Shown in pieces: positions 31,722-40,359 of a stretch of 44,488 nucleotides of DNA (position 1 is its first letter; each line of letters opens with the position of its first letter). The notes under the pieces were generated by a model. That model worked only from the letters and a program-made list of their open reading frames with translations, was not told where the DNA came from and searched no databases. The stretch is taken from positions 1-44,488 of the forward strand of contig NZ_FORN01000050.1 of assembly GCF_900114015.1 (NCBI RefSeq), given 5' to 3'. Source of the stretch: Caulobacter sp. UNC279MFTsu5.1 (GTDB lineage: Bacteria; Pseudomonadota; Alphaproteobacteria; Caulobacterales; Caulobacteraceae). Made by a program: the position numbers and the translations under genes.

Positions 31722-31754
31722 GGGCGCTTCGGTTTCGACCGGAGCGCCCTTTTT
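31722..31754 (+). terminator. Intrinsic terminator of rplM-rpsI
   Basis: A 12-bp stem GGGCGCTTCGGT/ACCGGAGCGCCC (one G-U pair) is capped by a TTCG tetraloop and followed by TTTTT. It ends the ribosomal operon 25 bases after the rpsI stop. Confidence 0.92.
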
Positions 31755-31803
31755 CTTGCTCTTTTCTTCCCGGTCTCCCGGGGCTTGTGCGAATGGGATG
31801 TCC

Positions 31804-32751
31804 ATGACCCCCAAAGTCTTCATTGACGGCGAAGCCGGCACCACGGGCCTGCAGATCCGCGAGCGCCTGGTCGGCCGCAAGGATCTGCAGTTGGTCTCGA
31901 TCGATCCCGACAAGCGCAAGGACCCGCAGGCCCGCAAGGCGATGCTGAACGGCGCCGACGCGGTGATCCTGTGCCTGCCCGACGACGCCGCCAAGGAGGC
32001 CGTGGCGCTGATCGAGGACCCGAAGGTCAAGGTGATCGACGCCTCGACCGCCCACCGCACCGCGGCCGGCTGGACCTATGGCTTTCCCGAGCTGGACGGC
32101 GAGCAGCGCGGCAAGATCATCGGGTCGACGCGGGTGTCGAACCCCGGCTGCTACGCCACGGGGGCCATCGCCCTGGTCCGGCCGCTGGTCTCCAACGACA
32201 TCATCGCCGCCGACCTGCCGATCTCGTTCAACGCCGTGTCGGGCTACACCGGCGGCGGCAAGGCGATGATCGCCGAGTTCGAGGACGAGACCTCGCCGAC
32301 CTACACCAAGGTCCCGTACCGGATCTACGCCACGGGCCTGAACCACAAGCACCTGCCCGAGATCCAGGCCCACGGCGGCCTGCTGACCCGGCCGATCTTC
32401 ACCCCCGCCGTCGGTCGCTACGCCCAGGGCATGCTGGTCGAGCTGCCGCTGCACCTGAGCATGCTGAACGGCAGCGTCTCGATGACCGAGATCCATGAGG
32501 CCCTGGCCTCGCACTATGCGCGCGAGGCCTTCGTCGAGGTGGCGTCGCTGAACGAGGCCAAGAGCCTGACCACGCTGGATCCGGAAGGCCTGAACGGCAC
32601 CAACCGCCTGAAGCTGTTCGTGTTCGGCTCGGAAAGCAGCGGCCAGGTCCGCCTGGTGGCCCTGCTCGACAACCTGGGCAAGGGCGCCTCCGGCGCGGCG
32701 GTCCAGAACCTGAACCTGATGCTGGGCCTGAAGGAAGGTGCGGGGCTTTAG
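31804..32751 (+). CDS. argC: N-acetyl-gamma-glutamyl-phosphate reductase
   Basis: This 315-residue NADPH-dependent enzyme reduces N-acetylglutamyl phosphate in arginine synthesis. It begins MTPKVFIDGEAGTTGLQIRERL. The catalytic cysteine is in VSNPGCYATGAIALVRP near residue 117, and later TGLNHKHLPEI and GRYAQGMLVELPLHL are conserved. The short length fits the type 2 ArgC subgroup common in alphaproteobacteria. It stands alone after the rpsI terminator. Confidence 0.95.
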   Translation: MTPKVFIDGEAGTTGLQIRERLVGRKDLQLVSIDPDKRKDPQARKAMLNGADAVILCLPDDAAKEAVALIEDPKVKVIDASTAHRTAAGWTYGFPELDGEQRGKIIGSTRVSNPGCYATGAIALVRPLVSNDIIAADLPISFNAVSGYTGGGKAMIAEFEDETSPTYTKVPYRIYATGLNHKHLPEIQAHGGLLTRPIFTPAVGRYAQGMLVELPLHLSMLNGSVSMTEIHEALASHYAREAFVEVASLNEAKSLTTLDPEGLNGTNRLKLFVFGSESSGQVRLVALLDNLGKGASGAAVQNLNLMLGLKEGAGL

Positions 32752-32764
32752 GGCTCCTGTGTCT

Positions 32765-33151
32765 TCACGGTCGCGATGCGCGGCCCTGTGACAGCTTGAC
32801 CAAGCCCTTGTCGAACGTCGCCAGGCGTTCGCATTTCGTCCGCTCGGCCTCGAACAGGATGCAGCCGTCGGCGAAATCGCCTCCGGCTCGGAGCATCTTC
32901 AGGCCAGCCTCGACGACGGGCCTGTCGACCTTTACGCCTTGCATGTCGATCAGCAATCGCAAGGCGTCGGCCAGCGTCAGGGCGGAATAGCCATAGCCGC
33001 TGGCCAGGAGCCAGGCTGTCTCGCAGAGCACGATGGCGGGGATGACGATCTCGCTGGCGTCTTCGACGAGCCGCCGAGCGGCGAGGGCTTGGTGTTCGTC
33101 GTCGAAGGTCAGAAAGCGCACCACGATACTGGTGTCGAGCGCGACCCTCAT
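32765..33151 (-). CDS. VapC-type PIN domain toxin
   Basis: This 128-residue PIN domain ribonuclease is of the VapC type. The acidic site is visible as D6 in VALDTSIVV, Glu in VLCETAWLL at about 43, Asp in GGDFADGCIL at about 92, and Asp in LATFDKGLV near 113. VapC toxins cleave RNA, often tRNA, and are neutralised by a partner. The antitoxin gene lies immediately upstream with a 4-base ATGA overlap. Target RNA unknown. Confidence 0.93.
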   Translation of the reverse strand: MRVALDTSIVVRFLTFDDEHQALAARRLVEDASEIVIPAIVLCETAWLLASGYGYSALTLADALRLLIDMQGVKVDRPVVEAGLKMLRAGGDFADGCILFEAERTKCERLATFDKGLVKLSQGRASRP

Positions 33152-33405
33152 TTCCCGCGCGCGCCGGCGATGATGGCCTTCTGCATCTCTTCCAGCGTGA
33201 GCGCGCGTTGTCCTTCACGCTTCAGAACGCCGAAGACCGCGGAGATGTCGCGCGAGGTGTTGGCGGGGCGCAGCTCCACCCGCCCATTCGGCAGCAAGTC
33301 GACCTCGACCTTCTGGCCGGGGCGAACGCCGAGATGCTCCAGCACGGAGCGCTTGAGCGTGATCTGACCCTTGGCGGTGACGGAAAGTTCGGCGGCCATG
33401 GCCAT
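33148..33405 (-). CDS. AbrB/MazE-type (SpoVT-AbrB fold) antitoxin
   Basis: This 85-residue antitoxin has an N-terminal swapped-hairpin DNA-binding fold, read as ELSVTAKGQITLKRSVLEHLG then GQKVEVDLLPNGRVELRP (about 6-48), and a C-terminal helical tail (about 55-80) that should block the toxin. I chose the ATG at 33405, since a longer frame upstream has no homology. An ATG at 33399 would also do. It overlaps the VapC gene by four bases. A perfect palindrome 16 bases upstream of the start is a likely binding site for autorepression. Confidence 0.9.
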   Translation of the reverse strand: MAMAAELSVTAKGQITLKRSVLEHLGVRPGQKVEVDLLPNGRVELRPANTSRDISAVFGVLKREGQRALTLEEMQKAIIAGARGK

Positions 33406-33420
33406 CTCCAGACCTGAAAT

Positions 33421-33441
33421 GTAAGGCAAAATATGCCTTAC
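33421..33441. promoter_or_regulatory. Palindromic operator of the toxin-antitoxin pair
   Basis: GTAAGGCA and TGCCTTAC are perfect 8-base arms around AAATA, directly upstream of the antitoxin gene. Size and position fit an AbrB-fold or toxin-antitoxin complex site for autoregulation. The 5-base AT core and near-promoter location support this. Confidence 0.7.
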
Positions 33442-33442
33442 C

Positions 33443-34072
33443 TCAGGCCCGCCAGCGATAGTGCCCCACCGCCGTGTGGAGCTTGAACATCCACAGCGGT
33501 TCTTCCCGCGCACCACCGCCGATGTTGTGGACCACGCGCACGCGCTCGGGGCCTTCGCTGACCACGCCGATGTGCGGACGGCCGCCCCAAACCCGCCAGG
33601 TCAGGACGTCGCCCGGCTGCGGATCGTCGAAGCGGTCGCCGGCCGTCCTGGCCGGCGCGACGGCCAGCCGGGCGCGCTGGCGCGTCAGGTAGGTCTCCAG
33701 GTTCAGCACCCGGCGATGGTCGATGTTGGAATCCGGCCCCTTCAGCCCCCAGGCGCGCCGCGAGGGATAGGCGTCGAAATTGCGGGTCATGTCCTCGTGG
33801 ACCAACTGCTGCAGGTCGACCCGCCAGGCGTCGCGCGCGGCGCGGACCAGCACGTCGGCGCAAACCCCGGTCGACCTCAGCACGTCGCCGTTGGGATAGG
33901 GGATCGCGCGGTAGCTGGGATCATAGTCCCTGGTGACGCCGACCTGGCTGCGCGCGGCCTGGGCCAGGCGTTCGCCGTTCGAGGCCGGAACCGGGCGCGC
34001 CCAGGCTTCGCCCACGCCGACCATCGGCGTCGCGACCAGCATCCCTAATGCAGTCCGGCGGTTGAGTCCCAT
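33443..34072 (-). CDS. DUF1287 secreted protein (NlpC/P60-like)
   Basis: This 209-residue exported protein begins MGLNRRTALGMLVATPMVGV, a twin-arginine-like signal of about 25 residues. The mature part has RSQVGVTRDYDPSYRAIPYP, a probable catalytic Cys in STGVCADVLVRA at about 71 and a His in RPHIGVVSEG near 168, as in the DUF1287 branch of the NlpC/P60 superfamily. It might cleave cell-wall peptide or amide bonds, but activity is unproven. It is on the minus strand between soxR and the toxin-antitoxin operator. Confidence 0.88.
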   Translation of the reverse strand: MGLNRRTALGMLVATPMVGVGEAWARPVPASNGERLAQAARSQVGVTRDYDPSYRAIPYPNGDVLRSTGVCADVLVRAARDAWRVDLQQLVHEDMTRNFDAYPSRRAWGLKGPDSNIDHRRVLNLETYLTRQRARLAVAPARTAGDRFDDPQPGDVLTWRVWGGRPHIGVVSEGPERVRVVHNIGGGAREEPLWMFKLHTAVGHYRWRA

Positions 34073-34133
34073 GCTGGCAAGCTCGGCCAGAAACCCGGCG
34101 AGTTTTGGGCGAACATCGGTTGTCGGCGCGGCG

Positions 34134-34610
34134 TCAGCCCGCGTCGGGCTCCAGCAGTCGCGGCCCGGCCCCTTGGGCGCCGAGGGCGTCCTGCGGGTTG
34201 CGCAGCGGGCAGGCTTTCAGGGACAGGCAGCCGCAGCCGATGCAGTCGTCCAGTTGGTCGCGCAGCTGGCTCAGCTTGCGGATGCGCTCGTCCAGCTCGG
34301 CCCGCCAGGCGCGCGACAGTCCGGCCCAGTCCTCGGCGGTCGGCGCGCGGCCGTCGGGCAGGCGGGCCAGGGCGGCCTGGATCGAGGCCAGCGGGATGCC
34401 GGTGCGCTGGGCCACCTTGATCACCGCCACGCGCCGCAGCACCCCGCGCGGATAGCGCCGCTGGTTGCCCTCGGTCCTCAGGCTGCGGATCAGGCCCTTG
34501 GTCTCATAGAAATGCAGAGTCGAGACCGCCACGCCGCTGCGCCTGGCCACCTCGCCGACGCTTAGCGCGCCGACGGGAAAGACGGGATCATCGAGCTCGG
34601 ACATTCGCAC
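34134..34610 (-). CDS. soxR: Redox-sensitive transcriptional activator SoxR
   Basis: This 158-residue MerR-family regulator carries a [2Fe-2S] cluster. The N-terminal MerR fold reads LSVGEVARRSGVAVSTLHFYETKGLI and NQRRYPRGVL. The cluster ligands are in CIGCGCLSLKAC, the C-x2-C-x-C-x5-C motif. SoxR responds to redox-active compounds such as phenazines and quinones. The start is the ATG at 34610, or 34604. It is divergent from the monooxygenase-like gene, with the SoxR box between them. Confidence 0.96.
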   Translation of the reverse strand: MRMSELDDPVFPVGALSVGEVARRSGVAVSTLHFYETKGLIRSLRTEGNQRRYPRGVLRRVAVIKVAQRTGIPLASIQAALARLPDGRAPTAEDWAGLSRAWRAELDERIRKLSQLRDQLDDCIGCGCLSLKACPLRNPQDALGAQGAGPRLLEPDAG

Positions 34611-34614
34611 TTGA

Positions 34615-34632
34615 CCTCAACTTTGGTTGAGG
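34615..34632 (+). promoter_or_regulatory. SoxR box with overlong promoter spacer
   Basis: CCTCAACTTTGGTTGAGG is an 18-base palindrome of the same size and outline as the E. coli SoxR box. TTGACC (34611-34616) could be -35 and TTACAC (34635-34640) -10, separated by about 18 bases, typical of MerR-type control of the gene at 34681. Confidence 0.82.
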
Positions 34633-34680
34633 TTTTACACGGGAGGCTCCTTCCACGGCAACGCCTTTCCAGGAGCCCGC

Positions 34681-35037
34681 ATGACCACCCTGACCGTCCC
34701 CGACCGCGCCTCGGTCGCCGCCGCCCTGTCCGACCCGCCGGTCTTCAGCGTCAGCATCATCCAGACCAAGCCCGGCAAGTTCGACGAGTTCGTCGCCCTG
34801 CAGCACGCCCAGTTCCTGCGCGTGCGCGGCCAGGTCCAAGGCGTGCGCGGCAGCCGGATGCTGCAGTCGCCCGCCAAGGGCGTGGTGGTGCTGATTTCGT
34901 CCTTCGACACCGCCCAGGACGCCGAGCGCTTCCGCAAGGATCCGCGCTTCACCGAGCACCTGGAACGTGTGCAGCCGCTGATTGACCGGGCCGAGGCGAT
35001 GCCGGTGGAGCTGGCCTACGAGGTGGGTCTGATCTAG
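34681..35037 (+). CDS. Antibiotic biosynthesis monooxygenase (ABM) domain protein
   Basis: This 118-residue ABM-fold protein is a small ferredoxin-like dimeric fold of quinone and quinol monooxygenases. The segment VFSVSIIQTKPGKFDEFVALQHAQ at about 20-43 and the strand VVVLISSFDTAQDAERFR at about 66-83 carry the fold. The start is the ATG at 34681 after CTTTCCAGGAGCCCGC. The upstream frame to 34627 would include the SoxR box. Its position suggests induction by SoxR, perhaps to detoxify a quinone or similar redox agent. The substrate is unknown. Confidence 0.88.
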   Translation: MTTLTVPDRASVAAALSDPPVFSVSIIQTKPGKFDEFVALQHAQFLRVRGQVQGVRGSRMLQSPAKGVVVLISSFDTAQDAERFRKDPRFTEHLERVQPLIDRAEAMPVELAYEVGLI

Positions 35038-35047
35038 CCGAGCGTGG

Positions 35048-37060
35048 TCAGGCCGCCGCGTGCGACCGCACCCGCACATAGCTGCCGGGCGCGTCCTCGA
35101 TCGGCTCCAGCGGTCCCTTGGCCGGGTCGCGGGCCGGGATCAGCTTGCCCGACCTGGCCTTCAGCCAGGTCGCCCAGTGCGGCCACCACGAACCGGGATG
35201 CTCTACCGCCCCGGCCCACCAGCCCTCGACCGAGCCGGGCAGGTGCTCGTTGGTCCAGTGCTGGTACTTGTTGGCGTCCGGATGGTTGATCACCCCGGCG
35301 ATGTGGCCCGAGCCGGCCATGGTGAAGGTCACCGGCCCGCCGAACGCCCGGGCGCCGCGATAGACGCTGCGATAGGGGGCGATGTGGTCGTCCTTCGACG
35401 ACTGGACGTAGATCGGCGTCTTGACCTTCGACAGGTCCAGCGTTTCGCCGCCTATGCTCAGGCGCCCCTGGGTCAGGGCGTTGTCCTTGTAGAAGTTGCG
35501 CAGGTAGTAGAGGTGCAGCGCCTTGGGCATGCGCGTCTGGTCGGCGTTCCAGAACAGCAGGTCGAACGGCCGCGGCTCCTTGCCCATCAGGTAGTTGTTG
35601 ATGAAGAACGACCAGATCAGGTCGTTGCCGCGCAGGCTGTTGAAGGTGTCGGCCATCGACTGGCTGGGCAGGTAGCCGCCCTGGCGGTCGATCTGCTCCT
35701 CGATCGTCTTGATCCAGGCCTCGTCGGTGAACAGCAGCAGGTCGCCGGCCTCGGAGAAGTCCTGCTGGGCGGCGAAGAAGGTGGCCGAATTGATCCGCTT
35801 GTCGCCGCGGGCGGCCATGTGCGCCAGGGCGCAGGACAGCAGGGTGCCGCCGATGCAGTAGCCGACGGTGTTGACCCGGTCGACGCCGGTCTGGGTCATC
35901 ACCTGCTGGCTGGCGTCGTAGATCCCCTCGAACATGTAGTCCTCGAAGGTCTTGGCGGCCTGGCGGTTGTCGGGATTGACCCACGAGGCGACGAACACCG
36001 TGAAGCCCTGGCCGGTCAGCCAGCGGATCATCGAGTTTTCGGGCCGCAGGTCCAGGATGTAGAACTTGTTGATCCACGGCGGGAAGATCAGCAGCGGGAT
36101 CTCGTGCACAGTCTCGGTGGTCGGGGAAAACTGCAGCAGCTGCAGGATGTCGTTCTGGTAGACCACCTTGCCCGGGGCGGTGGCGACGTTCTCGCCGACC
36201 TTGAACTTGGCCAGGTCCGTCTGGCTGATGGCCAGCTGGCCGCCGCCGCGCTCCAGGTCGGCGGCGAAGTTCTCCATGCCGCGCACCAGGCTTTCGCCCT
36301 TGCTCTGCATCACCTCGCGCAGGGCGGCGGGGTTGGAGATCAGGAAGTTCGATGGCGAGAAGGCGTCGGTCAGCATCTTGGTGAAGAACGCGACGCGGCG
36401 CTTGGCGCCAGGATCGACGCCCTCGGCCTGCGAGACCAGTTCGTTCAGCCAGTTCGACGACAGCAGGTAGCTCTGCTTCATCATGTCGAACATCGGGTTG
36501 GACGCCCAGTCGGGGTCGCTGAACCGCTTGTCGCCATGGGCGGGGGCGACCACGGGCTGGGTCGGCTCGCCGGTCATCTTGCGGGCCGCCGACTGCCACA
36601 GGTCCATGTAGCGGCTGAACAGGTCGGCCTGGGCCCGCAGCAGACGGTCGGGCTGGGCGGCCAGGCTGGTCATCACCTCGTTGAAAGCCGGGCCGACATG
36701 GAAGGGGTCGGGGTTGAGGGCGGCGGGGCGGTCGGCCTGGCGCAGGGCGGCCTCGGCGATCGCGCCCTGGGCGGTGACGGCGGCCCGAGCCAGGTTGGCC
36801 GACAGCGTCTCCAGCATCTGGCGCTGGTCGGGCGACAGGAAGGTCTCGAAGTCGGGCAGGGCGGGGGAGGCGGGCGGCGGATCCGCGCGTTCGGGACGCG
36901 GCGCCGATTCGGCCGCCTTGGCGCGGGAGCTCGGCGTGGGATCGACTTCCGGCGAAACCTTCGGGGCGGCCTTGCTCTTGCCCTTGGCCGCGGCCGGCGC
37001 GGCATCCGCCTTGGCGGCGGGCTTTTTGCGCGGCTTGGGCGAGGTTTCGGTCGTGGCCAT
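35048..37060 (-). CDS. phaC: Class I poly(3-hydroxyalkanoate) polymerase
   Basis: This 670-residue PHA synthase polymerises 3-hydroxyacyl-CoA into storage granules. The first 70 residues are Lys/Ala/Pro-rich and look disordered. The core begins near DFETFLSPDQRQMLETL. The lipase-like box GYCIGGTLL holds the catalytic cysteine near residue 400, with Asp in SSKDDHIAPYRS and His in AGSGHIAGVINHPD completing the triad. It is longer than most class I enzymes, which have near 590 residues, because of the extension. I chose the ATG at 37060. The earlier frame to 37183 runs toward the divergent gene. Confidence 0.95.
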   Translation of the reverse strand: MATTETSPKPRKKPAAKADAAPAAAKGKSKAAPKVSPEVDPTPSSRAKAAESAPRPERADPPPASPALPDFETFLSPDQRQMLETLSANLARAAVTAQGAIAEAALRQADRPAALNPDPFHVGPAFNEVMTSLAAQPDRLLRAQADLFSRYMDLWQSAARKMTGEPTQPVVAPAHGDKRFSDPDWASNPMFDMMKQSYLLSSNWLNELVSQAEGVDPGAKRRVAFFTKMLTDAFSPSNFLISNPAALREVMQSKGESLVRGMENFAADLERGGGQLAISQTDLAKFKVGENVATAPGKVVYQNDILQLLQFSPTTETVHEIPLLIFPPWINKFYILDLRPENSMIRWLTGQGFTVFVASWVNPDNRQAAKTFEDYMFEGIYDASQQVMTQTGVDRVNTVGYCIGGTLLSCALAHMAARGDKRINSATFFAAQQDFSEAGDLLLFTDEAWIKTIEEQIDRQGGYLPSQSMADTFNSLRGNDLIWSFFINNYLMGKEPRPFDLLFWNADQTRMPKALHLYYLRNFYKDNALTQGRLSIGGETLDLSKVKTPIYVQSSKDDHIAPYRSVYRGARAFGGPVTFTMAGSGHIAGVINHPDANKYQHWTNEHLPGSVEGWWAGAVEHPGSWWPHWATWLKARSGKLIPARDPAKGPLEPIEDAPGSYVRVRSHAAA

Positions 37061-37155
37061 GGACTTCCTTCCACCGTCTTGTCCGGGGCCATCTCGCCTT
37101 GGCGGTTCGGATGGCCTTTCGCTCGACGCGATCATCGCATAAGACCTGAGACAAG

Positions 37156-37626
37156 ATGAACGACGAAACCGGTAAAATCGCACGGCTTGGCGGACTCTTT
37201 CGCGGCGGGGCCCTCGTGGGCCTGCTGGGGCTGACCGCGTGCGCCTTGCCGATCTCGCCGTTCACGCCGCCGCCGGCCGATCCCAGCTCGCCAGTGGCCG
37301 CCGCCGCCAACGCCGCGGCCAAGGACTCCAAGGACGCCGTCGCGCCGCGCTTCATCGACATCCCGGCGATCCCGACCGACGTGCGCACGCCCGTCCAGTT
37401 CAAGAAGGCCGTGGGCGCCGAAAAGATCGCCGCCGACAAGCTGAAGCGCGACACCGCGCCCAGCACCTGGACCCTGTCCGACACCGAAGGCTACGCCTCC
37501 AAGGCCCGCAAGATCGGCAAGGCGCCGCCGAGCGACATCCCCACCGACGCCGACCGCGCCGCGACCGAAGCCTTCGCCAAGGCGGCGCGCGAGCGAGCTA
37601 CCGCGCCTCCGTCCAAGCCCCAATAG
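37156..37626 (+). CDS. Putative lipoprotein of unknown function
   Basis: This 156-residue predicted lipoprotein has an N-terminal cytoplasmic segment followed by a hydrophobic stretch ending in LGLTAC (Cys near residue 29), a little late for a signal but plausible. The mature part is Pro/Ala-rich, then has APRFIDIPAIPTDVRTPVQF at about 62-81 and helical Lys/Ala segments. No family recognised. It is divergent from phaC and followed by the aminotransferase gene after about 110 bases. Confidence 0.75.
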   Translation: MNDETGKIARLGGLFRGGALVGLLGLTACALPISPFTPPPADPSSPVAAAANAAAKDSKDAVAPRFIDIPAIPTDVRTPVQFKKAVGAEKIAADKLKRDTAPSTWTLSDTEGYASKARKIGKAPPSDIPTDADRAATEAFAKAARERATAPPSKPQ

Positions 37627-37735
37627 GGCGACGGAGGCATAAAATTCCCGTAGCTGGCTTGGCTATGCCCCGCTCGGGGTCTATCCATGCCCGACATCCG
37701 CTCCCGGCGCGCCGCTGCGGCGCATTGAGCATTGC

Positions 37736-38956
37736 ATGACCTCCGATTTCCACCGCATCCGTCGCCTGCCGCCCTACGTCTTCGAAGAAGTCAACAAGAT
37801 CAAGGCGCGCCTCCGCGCCGAGGGCACAGACATCATCGACTTCGGCATGGGCAATCCCGACATGCCGACCCCCAAGCATATCGTCGATAAGCTGATCGAG
37901 ACCGCGCGCGATCCCAAGGCTGGCCGCTATTCGGCGTCGAAGGGCATCGCCGGCCTGCGCAAGGCCATGGCCGGCTATTACGGCCGCCGGTTCGGCGTGA
38001 AGCTGAACCCCGACACCGAGGTGATCGCCACCCTGGGCTCCAAGGAAGGCTTCGCCAACCTGGCCCAGGCCCTGACCGCCCCGGGCGACGTGATCATCTG
38101 CCCCAACCCGGCCTATCCGATCCACGCCTTCGGCTTCATCATGGCCGGCGGGGTGATCCGCCACGTGCCGGCCCTGAGCCCCGAGCAGTACCTGTCCAAC
38201 ATCAGCCGTGCGGCCAAGCACTCGGTGCCGCCGGCCAGCGTGCTGATCCTGTCCTATCCGTCCAACCCGACCGCCCAGTGGGTGGACCTGGACTTCTACA
38301 AGGACGCCGTCGCCCTGGCCAAGAAGCACGAGCTGTTGGTGATCAGCGACGTGGCCTATGGCGAGATCTATTTCGACAACAACCCGCCGCCCTCGATCCT
38401 GCAGGTCGACGGGGCCAAGGACATCGCCGTCGAAGTCAATTCGCTGTCGAAGACCTACGCCATGGCCGGCTGGCGCGTGGGCATGGTGGTCGGCAACGCC
38501 CGGATCTGCGCGGCCCTGGCCCGGGTGAAGTCCTATCTGGACTACGGCGCCTACACCCCGGTGCAGGTGGCCGCGGCCGCCGCCCTGAACGGCCCGCAGG
38601 ATTGCGTCGACGAGATCCGCGGCATCTACAAGAGCCGCCGCGACACCCTGGTGTCGTCGATGAAGCGCGCCGGCTGGGACATTCCCAACCCGCCGGCCTC
38701 GATGTTCGCCTGGGCCAAGATCCCCGAACAGTTCGAGGCCGCCGGCTCGATGCTGTTCTCGCGCCTGCTGATCGAGGAGGCCGGCGTCGCCGTCGCCCCC
38801 GGCATCGGCTTCGGCGAATACGGCGAGGGCTATGTCCGCATCGGCCTCGTCGAGAACGAGCAGCGGATCAAGCAGGCCGCCCGCAACGTCAAGAAGTTCA
38901 TCGCCAACGCCGACACGATCCTGGCCAAGGCGCACAACAAGATGGAACAGGTCTGA
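37736..38956 (+). CDS. alaC: Aminotransferase class I (alanine transaminase AlaC-like)
   Basis: This 406-residue PLP aminotransferase of the AlaC/aspartate aminotransferase class begins MTSDFHRIRRLPPYVFEEVNKI. The glycine-rich IDFGMGNPDMPTP near residue 34, ISDVAYGEIYFD at about 202 and the PLP lysine in NSLSKTYAMAGWRVG at about 238 are clear. AlaC-type enzymes transfer amino groups between glutamate and pyruvate. A related role with other 2-oxo acids is possible. hom follows closely and may be co-transcribed, which links the pair to amino acid synthesis. Confidence 0.88.
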   Translation: MTSDFHRIRRLPPYVFEEVNKIKARLRAEGTDIIDFGMGNPDMPTPKHIVDKLIETARDPKAGRYSASKGIAGLRKAMAGYYGRRFGVKLNPDTEVIATLGSKEGFANLAQALTAPGDVIICPNPAYPIHAFGFIMAGGVIRHVPALSPEQYLSNISRAAKHSVPPASVLILSYPSNPTAQWVDLDFYKDAVALAKKHELLVISDVAYGEIYFDNNPPPSILQVDGAKDIAVEVNSLSKTYAMAGWRVGMVVGNARICAALARVKSYLDYGAYTPVQVAAAAALNGPQDCVDEIRGIYKSRRDTLVSSMKRAGWDIPNPPASMFAWAKIPEQFEAAGSMLFSRLLIEEAGVAVAPGIGFGEYGEGYVRIGLVENEQRIKQAARNVKKFIANADTILAKAHNKMEQV

Positions 38957-39016
38957 GCCGCCAACCCCACGAGGGGAGGGGCGCTGCTTGGCCTTTTTGG
39001 AACTAGGAACGCGAAC

Positions 39017-40306
39017 ATGACCCAGAAGACCTGGCGCGTCGGCGTCGCCGGCCTCGGCACCGTCGGCGGGGGGCTGTTGCAGTTCCTGGCCGAGCAGCCC
39101 GACTTCGCCCCGGCCGGAGACCGGGCCGTGGTGACGGCGGTTTCGGCCCGTTCGAAGTCGCGGCCGCGCACGGTCGACATCTCGGGCCTGGCCTGGTTCG
39201 ACGATCCGGTCGCCCTGGCCTCGTCACCGGACGTGGACTTGTTCGTCGAGCTGGTCGGCGGCTCGGACGGCCCGGCCAAGGCCGCCGTCGAGGCGGCCCT
39301 GAAGCTGGGCAAGCCGGTGGTCACCGCCAACAAGGCCCTGATCGCCGAGCACGGCGCGGAACTGGCCGCCCTGGCCGAGGCCAACGAGGCCCCGCTGCTG
39401 TTCGAGGCCGCCGTGATGGGCGGCACGCCGGCGGTGAAGATGCTGCGCGAGGCCATGGTCGGCGACGAGGTGGTCGGCGTGGCCGGCATCCTCAACGGCA
39501 CCTGCAACTTCATCCTCAGCGAGATGGAGAAGACCGGCCGCGACTTCGCCGACGTGCTGCGCGAGGCGCAAGGCCTGGGCTATGCCGAGGCCGATCCGAC
39601 CATGGACGTCGGCGGCTTCGACGCCGGCCACAAGATCAGCATCCTGGCCGCGCTGGCCTTCGGCTGCGCGCCCGACTTCGACGCCGCCGAGATCGAGGGC
39701 ATCAGCGACGTCGAGCTGCTGGACATCAAGCTGGCCAAGGACCTGGGCTATCGCATCAAGCTGGTGGCCGGCGCCGCCAAGAGCGACGACGGGGTGGCCG
39801 TGAAGGTGCATCCGTCCCTGGTTCCGCTGGAGCATCCGCTGGCCCAGGCCGGCGGGGCGCTGAACGCCCTGTTCATCGAAGGCAAGCGGATCGGCCGGAT
39901 CTTCATCCAGGGGCCGGGCGCGGGCGCGGGCCCGACCGCCGCCGCCGTGGCCGCCGACATCGCCGACGTGATGACCGGCGCCCGGCGCCCGGTGTTCCAG
40001 GCCCCGGCGGGCCAGCTGAAGCCGTTCGTCGCCGTCGATCCGGCCCGCTCGGTGGGCAAGGCCTATCTGCGGATCATGGTCCGTGACGAGCCGGGCGCCA
40101 TCGCCGCCATCTCCGAGACCCTGGCCGAATGCGCCGTCTCGATCGACAGCTTCCTGCAGAAGCCTGTCGAAGGGGCGGGCGGCGTGCCGATCGTGCTCGT
40201 CACCCATGCGACTCCCGAATCCAACCTCCTGGACGCGATTAGTCGCATCGAAAAACTGCACGCCGTGCTAGAGCGTCCCCGCCTTTTGCGCGTCGCGCGC
40301 ATCTGA
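39017..40306 (+). CDS. hom: Homoserine dehydrogenase
   Basis: This 429-residue enzyme reduces aspartate semialdehyde to homoserine for threonine and methionine synthesis. The N-terminal NAD(P) fold has GVAGLGTVGGGLLQFL, followed by ANKALIAEHGAELA at about 108-121 and GILNGTCNFILSEME near 155. A C-terminal ACT domain (about 352-429, beginning LRIMVRDEPGAIAAISETLA) should bind threonine as a feedback effector. It follows the aminotransferase after a 60-base gap. Confidence 0.96.
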   Translation: MTQKTWRVGVAGLGTVGGGLLQFLAEQPDFAPAGDRAVVTAVSARSKSRPRTVDISGLAWFDDPVALASSPDVDLFVELVGGSDGPAKAAVEAALKLGKPVVTANKALIAEHGAELAALAEANEAPLLFEAAVMGGTPAVKMLREAMVGDEVVGVAGILNGTCNFILSEMEKTGRDFADVLREAQGLGYAEADPTMDVGGFDAGHKISILAALAFGCAPDFDAAEIEGISDVELLDIKLAKDLGYRIKLVAGAAKSDDGVAVKVHPSLVPLEHPLAQAGGALNALFIEGKRIGRIFIQGPGAGAGPTAAAVAADIADVMTGARRPVFQAPAGQLKPFVAVDPARSVGKAYLRIMVRDEPGAIAAISETLAECAVSIDSFLQKPVEGAGGVPIVLVTHATPESNLLDAISRIEKLHAVLERPRLLRVARI

Positions 40307-40359
40307 GAACCGCGCCAAGCGGTCGGACCGGAAAGCCTCGCATAGGCTGGGAGACGTTG

